Below, in pieces: positions 60,084 to 64,000 of a DNA stretch of 64,000 nt. The DNA comes from Streptomyces sp. NBC_01451 (lineage in GTDB: Bacteria; Actinomycetota; Actinomycetes; Streptomycetales; Streptomycetaceae): contig NZ_CP109479.1 in NCBI RefSeq assembly GCF_036227485.1, positions 1 through 64,000 on the forward strand. The letters run 5' to 3'. Every line of letters starts with the position of its first letter. Position 1 is the stretch's first letter. Made by a program: the position numbers and the translations under genes. The notes below the pieces were generated by a model. It was not told where the DNA came from, made no database searches, and was given only the letters and a program-made list of their open reading frames with translations.

Positions 60084-62912
60084 ATGCAGGATCCAGGCCG
60101 TCTTCCGGCGCCTGACGACACGGGCTCGGCAACCGAGGAGCGTTTCACCTACCAGGCGCAGGCCACGCTCCGTGGGGTGTTGGAGATGCTGGCGGGTGGC
60201 GGAGTGGTCCACGTGACGTGCGAACATTTCGAGGATGTCCTGGTCGCCCGGGCCGGCGGCACGGTGGCGGGCGACGTGGCGCTGTGGGACTTCCAGCAGA
60301 TCAAGTCCCGCGAGAAGCAGGATAGTTGGACCTTGTCCAAGGTGCTTCGGAGCAAGGCTCTGGCAAGCCTTCTGCGCACCCATCGCGCCCTGCGGGAGCA
60401 CAGGGACCTGCCGTACGTCCTGACGCTCGGTGTGGAGGGTCCGCTGAGCTCCGAGGCGGATGTGCGGGCAATCGCGCGGGGACAGGGAGGCGACAGCGCA
60501 GAGCGGCTGGGCAGGATCGCCAAGTACCTCGATGCGGACGCTGCCGAGACTGCGGAGTTCCTGCGGCTGGTACGCATCGAGGAACTGCCGGACCGTTACG
60601 AGCTGGAGCGCCGCAACCGCGATGTGCTCTTCGAGCTGACCCCGCATCTACGGGTCGGGGAAGTCGAGGTGCTGCACGCGGATCTCCTCAACCGGGTCAG
60701 GCTCGCGATGGGCGGGAGCCTGGGACCGCGTTGGCAGGCGCTGGTGACACAGCTCGATGTACCGAAGGCGGTCCTGCGCAAACGCCTGACGCCGCAGAAG
60801 CTCCGCGACGTCGCGCTGCGTCTGACCCGCCCGGACCTGGCCGACTACGTGCGCGCAAGCCGGCTCGCAGCACAAACACATCCCTATCCTGAGGCCGGGC
60901 AGGCAGGCGTGCCGTCGCTGAGTTCCGTCTATGTGCCGCAGCGCCTGCACCGGATCGACTCGGAAAACGGGCAACAGTACGGCAGTCCGGCAGATCAGTC
61001 TCCCGGCGATGTTGCCGACGCCTCCGCGCTCTTGGGACGCGCACCCGTGTGCCTGGTGCTTGCCGGCCCGGGCGGCGGGAAGTCCAGCCTCCTGCGCGCG
61101 GTGCAGGCCGACTCGGCCGAACGCTGGCTGGCCCGCGAGGACCAGCAACTGCTCGGGGTGACCGTGCCAGCCACAGCGCTGCTCGGCTCTCCCCTGCCAA
61201 ATGCTCTGGCGGCAGCGGCAACCACACAGCTGGCCGCTTTCGCACTGCAGCGGACGCTGTCCGACGAGTTCTTCCTCAGCAGGCCCGCCCCGGGCGCCCG
61301 CTGGCTCGTGCTGGTCGACGGACTCGATGAGATCACCGACCGGCACGACCGGCAGAACCTCCTGCGCACCCTGGCCAGCTTCGCCGCCGAGCCCGACCCC
61401 CTGTACCGGTTCGTCGTGGCCACCCGGCCGCTTCCCGGGAAGGATCTCCGCATCCTGGGTCACGGCGTGCCCCGCTACCAGGTGGTGCCCTTCTCCCGCA
61501 GCCAACTGTCCAGCGCGGCCCAACGCGTCCTGGACGGCTTGGGTGTACCCAACTCCCGGGACGCGGCAGGCCGGTTCGTCCGCGTGCTGGACGACGCGCA
61601 CCTGACCGGTTTCGCCCGCACTCCGCTCATGGCGACGATGTTGTGCCAGCTCTATGCCGCCCATCCCGGTCAGTCGCTGCCGGCCACCCGGGGGGCGCTG
61701 TACGCGAGGTTCACCGACCTGCTGCACCGCCGTATGAGCGGCAGGGGCCTGTCGGGAGTGCGGAGCCAGACCGAAGCCGCCCTTGCGCGTTTCGGCCTCA
61801 CGGCCGTGTCTCGGGCCCATGACCTGCTTGATCAACTGGCGGACACGATCGACAGCCTGGCGTATGACCATCGCAGCGGCAGCGTAACGTCCTGGGTTGG
61901 CGCGCTGGCCGCCATGGGCAGCGCGCGGCGCCCCCGCGCCGTTCCGGAGGACGACTGGAACGGTTTCCTGGCCTCGGTCCTGGAGCGCAGCGGGCTGCTC
62001 ACTCGTTCCGGGGACGGTTTCGCCTTCCTCCACCAGACCCTTCAGGAGTACTGCGCTGCCCGCCACCTCGCGCGCACCCCTTCTGCCCATGCCCGTGAGC
62101 TCGGCCGGCTGCTCGGCCCCTGGGAGGAGGACGGGGGGACGACCCCGTGGGGTGCGCCGTTGGACACCGCCTCCTACATCGGGTTTCTCATCGACCCCGG
62201 AACCGCCCCGCCCACCGATCCCGCCACCTCCCTCAGGGCCCTGGCGGTGCCCGACAACATCCGCGGGTGCCTGCTGATAGCCACCCAGCTGTCCCTGGGC
62301 ACCCTGCTCGCCGACACGTGGAAACCACTGGTCCAGACGGCTGCACAGGCCATGGCAACAGCGAGCGCGGATGACGACCGTGACGCCACCTCACGCGTCT
62401 GGGCGGCGAGCGTGCTGGCGGAACTGAACCTCCAGGACGGCACCACCGCGCTCGAGACACTGGTGGACGATCGACTGTTGGACGAGGAGTTCAACGAGGA
62501 CCCGCACAGCCCGGACTTCAGCGACCGTCTCCTGGCTGCCAGGTCCTTGCTGGAACTGGACCCGGTGCGTGGGAGAGATGCCTGCCACCGGCTCGTCCGC
62601 GACTCTCACCTGTACGACTCCGTCCGGGTACGAGCCGCTGACATACTCCTGTCTGCCGGGGACGAGCGCGCCCGCCCGGCCTTGGAGTACCTCGCTGGAG
62701 CGGACATCCTTTTCGACGACCGCCTCGACGCGGCGAACCGGCTCGCCCCCCTGGACCCTGACGCGGCAGTTCACGCACTGCACACCCTGATCGGCGACTA
62801 CCGGGGCGACCCGGACTGGCTCGACTGGTGCAAGACCGCCGCCCAGGCACTGACCGATCTGGGCGACCCACGCGGCCGGCAGATCATCGGTGAGCTCTCA
62901 ACCGACCTCTGA
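60084..62912 (+). CDS. DUF4297 (Cap4-like) nuclease-NACHT NTPase, antiviral STAND-like
   Basis: A 942-residue protein from ATG 60084. N terminus: YQAQATLRGVLEML and CEHFEDVLV (46-54), then VALWDFQQIKSREKQ (about 66-80), the E-D-QxK pattern of DUF4297/Cap4-type DNA endonucleases. A NACHT module follows: Walker A GPGGGKSS near residue 328, ALVDGLDE-like Walker B LVLVDGLDEITD near 407, then ATRPLP (sensor). A helical C-terminal region has HEAT-like repeats (residues about 760-930). Nuclease-NACHT fusions are known antiphage STAND proteins. Probably activated by a phage protein and then cleaves DNA; this is by analogy. Confidence 0.8.
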   Translation: MQDPGRLPAPDDTGSATEERFTYQAQATLRGVLEMLAGGGVVHVTCEHFEDVLVARAGGTVAGDVALWDFQQIKSREKQDSWTLSKVLRSKALASLLRTHRALREHRDLPYVLTLGVEGPLSSEADVRAIARGQGGDSAERLGRIAKYLDADAAETAEFLRLVRIEELPDRYELERRNRDVLFELTPHLRVGEVEVLHADLLNRVRLAMGGSLGPRWQALVTQLDVPKAVLRKRLTPQKLRDVALRLTRPDLADYVRASRLAAQTHPYPEAGQAGVPSLSSVYVPQRLHRIDSENGQQYGSPADQSPGDVADASALLGRAPVCLVLAGPGGGKSSLLRAVQADSAERWLAREDQQLLGVTVPATALLGSPLPNALAAAATTQLAAFALQRTLSDEFFLSRPAPGARWLVLVDGLDEITDRHDRQNLLRTLASFAAEPDPLYRFVVATRPLPGKDLRILGHGVPRYQVVPFSRSQLSSAAQRVLDGLGVPNSRDAAGRFVRVLDDAHLTGFARTPLMATMLCQLYAAHPGQSLPATRGALYARFTDLLHRRMSGRGLSGVRSQTEAALARFGLTAVSRAHDLLDQLADTIDSLAYDHRSGSVTSWVGALAAMGSARRPRAVPEDDWNGFLASVLERSGLLTRSGDGFAFLHQTLQEYCAARHLARTPSAHARELGRLLGPWEEDGGTTPWGAPLDTASYIGFLIDPGTAPPTDPATSLRALAVPDNIRGCLLIATQLSLGTLLADTWKPLVQTAAQAMATASADDDRDATSRVWAASVLAELNLQDGTTALETLVDDRLLDEEFNEDPHSPDFSDRLLAARSLLELDPVRGRDACHRLVRDSHLYDSVRVRAADILLSAGDERARPALEYLAGADILFDDRLDAANRLAPLDPDAAVHALHTLIGDYRGDPDWLDWCKTAAQALTDLGDPRGRQIIGELSTDL

Positions 62913-63121
62913 CACCCGTACCGGCTCCGAGAAAGCCGCATCCTGCTCAGGACGATCGGCGGACGGACGAAGGGGCATCCGGGATCCAGCTCTCGCCGGA
63001 CGCCACGATGTGGATGGCCCGGGCGGGCCGGCAAAGTCACCGAACTGCCGTGGCCTGCAACATACGCTGGCCATCGTGGGCATCTGATCGGCCCTATGGC
63101 CGCCCGGTTCGTCGCCGCAAT
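62913..63121. other. Short convergent intergenic
   Basis: Between the NACHT gene and the convergent gene to its right. No structure recognised. Confidence 0.35.
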
Positions 63122-64000
63122 TCATGCCTGCCGACCTTGCGATGGCGGCGAAGGCAGGGTGCAGTCGAGGGTGAAGGCTGCGACGGGGACACTCTTGAGG
63201 GCTTGCTGTGTATGGGCCTGTTTTTGCTGGTGCTGGTCAACTGACGCGAGCGTGTGATGGGTTGCGGGGCAGGATCGCCGCTTGGTGGCCGACCAACGGT
63301 CGCAGTCGAAGTAGCCGGTCAGCAGGATGCCTGCCGTGCGAGGGGTGTTCAGGTAGCGGTCGACTAGTTGGTGTTCCAAGGCTGTGGGCAGCGTGCTGTT
63401 CCAGCAGCCTTTGCACTCGATCACCAGTCTGACCGGGTCGTGTCCGCTGTCTGGCGGGGCTGGGACCTCGATCTGGATGTCGGTGCGGCGGCCAGCCAGA
63501 CCCGGTCGGTCGAGCTGGACTTCACGATTGACGACCACACGGTAGCCGCCGATGTCCTGCAGGAGGAACGCGGCAAGGATGTCGCTGAGGTCTTCCTCCC
63601 AACAGGGCCACCACTCGGCTTGTGCCGCAGAGAACTCCGAGCGGTTCCACAGGGCGATGCTCAGGCCGTTGGGACGATGCAGAGCGTGTTGGAAGCGGCC
63701 GAGAGCCTCCAGCACGAGCGCCAGGAGGTGTCCTTCGTCAGTAACCCAGCGGCGTTGGTGCGATTCGGCAAGTGCCCTGAGCTGAGGGGGCGTTACCGGG
63801 GCGTGCAGGGATTGCGCGGCGGTGGTTGCGGTCTGCCGGGCGAGGTGGCGTAGACGCCACAGTCCTGTCTGGGAGGCCAGACGGTGCAGCTGGTGGGCAG
63901 CTTGCGGCGTGTTCTTGGCCTGGAGGAGCGGTGGAATGGATCGGATCAGCTCGCCGAAGTGGTCCTCGCCGATCCAGCCGGAGCGCAAGGGCGGGTCCAG
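63122..64000 (-). CDS. PD-(D/E)XK-like nuclease, partial at window edge
   Basis: The frame is open to the right edge of the window, so only the C-terminal 292 residues are seen. Near residue 165 it has GLAGRRTDIQIEVPAPPDSG, HDPVRLVIECKGCWNS: D-(x)n-ECK, the PD-(D/E)XK catalytic pattern. Helical sequence (HQLHRLASQTGLWRLRHLAR) precedes it. It converges on the DUF4297-NACHT gene. A large protein with a C-terminal nuclease is likely; the N terminus lies outside the window. Confidence 0.65.
   Translation of the reverse strand: MDPPLRSGWIGEDHFGELIRSIPPLLQAKNTPQAAHQLHRLASQTGLWRLRHLARQTATTAAQSLHAPVTPPQLRALAESHQRRWVTDEGHLLALVLEALGRFQHALHRPNGLSIALWNRSEFSAAQAEWWPCWEEDLSDILAAFLLQDIGGYRVVVNREVQLDRPGLAGRRTDIQIEVPAPPDSGHDPVRLVIECKGCWNSTLPTALEHQLVDRYLNTPRTAGILLTGYFDCDRWSATKRRSCPATHHTLASVDQHQQKQAHTQQALKSVPVAAFTLDCTLPSPPSQGRQA

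Noticed and set aside
60648..62090. 480-codon frame opposite the DUF4297-NACHT gene
   Set aside because: Antisense shadow without motif; the plus-strand gene has clear nuclease and NACHT motifs.

Overview
The window is high-GC actinobacterial DNA with Streptomyces-type codon use, ribosome binding sites and gene families, and it appears to start inside the telomere of a linear replicon. Bases 1-221 hold a ladder of short hairpins with three-base loops, the hallmark of Streptomyces telomeres, although the outermost terminal palindrome is missing. About 1 kb inward lies a TtrA-like helicase gene, typical of Streptomyces ends, and at 33-35.8 kb there is a tap-tpg operon encoding the telomere-associated and terminal proteins. 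I cannot tell from this window whether it is a chromosome arm or a linear plasmid.

Layout. 0-10.6 kb: telomere, TtrA-like helicase, DUF402 gene with a coupled HTH-like gene, a YaaC/HEPN pair and a PD-(D/E)XK-like nuclease gene. 10.65-16.9 kb: an ATP-dependent DNA ligase gene split by a 5.4 kb element with imperfect inverted repeats and a 7-bp target duplication. Its cargo is a small membrane protein and a STAND NTPase-TPR gene, and the NTPase gene is itself split by an IS701-family insertion with a CTAG duplication. 17-29 kb: DUF4238, DUF6207, PIN, a frameshifted NB-ARC-WD40 protein with a homogenised 126-bp repeat array, a SLATT membrane protein, decayed genes, the first of two 66-aa membrane protein genes with a conserved hairpin leader, and an ECF sigma operon. 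29-36 kb: secreted HNH nuclease, membrane proteins, the second 66-aa gene with its leader, tpg and tap. 36-42 kb: DUF4231 protein, tRNA-Gly-like gene, IS630 and DUF4231 debris, HNH-like lipoprotein and an XRE regulator. 42-54 kb: a second NTPase-TPR protein, a zinc-cluster protein under a repeat operator, a sigma/DUF742 operon, a second tRNA-Gly-like cassette and several nuclease genes and remnants. 54-64 kb: a UvrD-like helicase operon, a divergent XRE/zinc regulator pair, a DUF4297-NACHT NTPase resembling antiviral STAND proteins, and a nuclease-like gene that runs off the right edge.

The gene content is dominated by conflict-type genes: four STAND-type NTPases, HEPN, PIN, several putative nucleases, SLATT/DUF4231 membrane effectors and many tiny membrane proteins. 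Remnants, frameshifts, nonsense mutations and paralogous duplicates are frequent, as expected of fast-evolving terminal DNA. The best candidates for undescribed biology are the cargo-only element inside the ligase gene, the two 66-aa membrane proteins with a shared structured leader, and the twin tRNA-Gly/terminator cassettes. All family assignments come from reading motifs; no database search was run.
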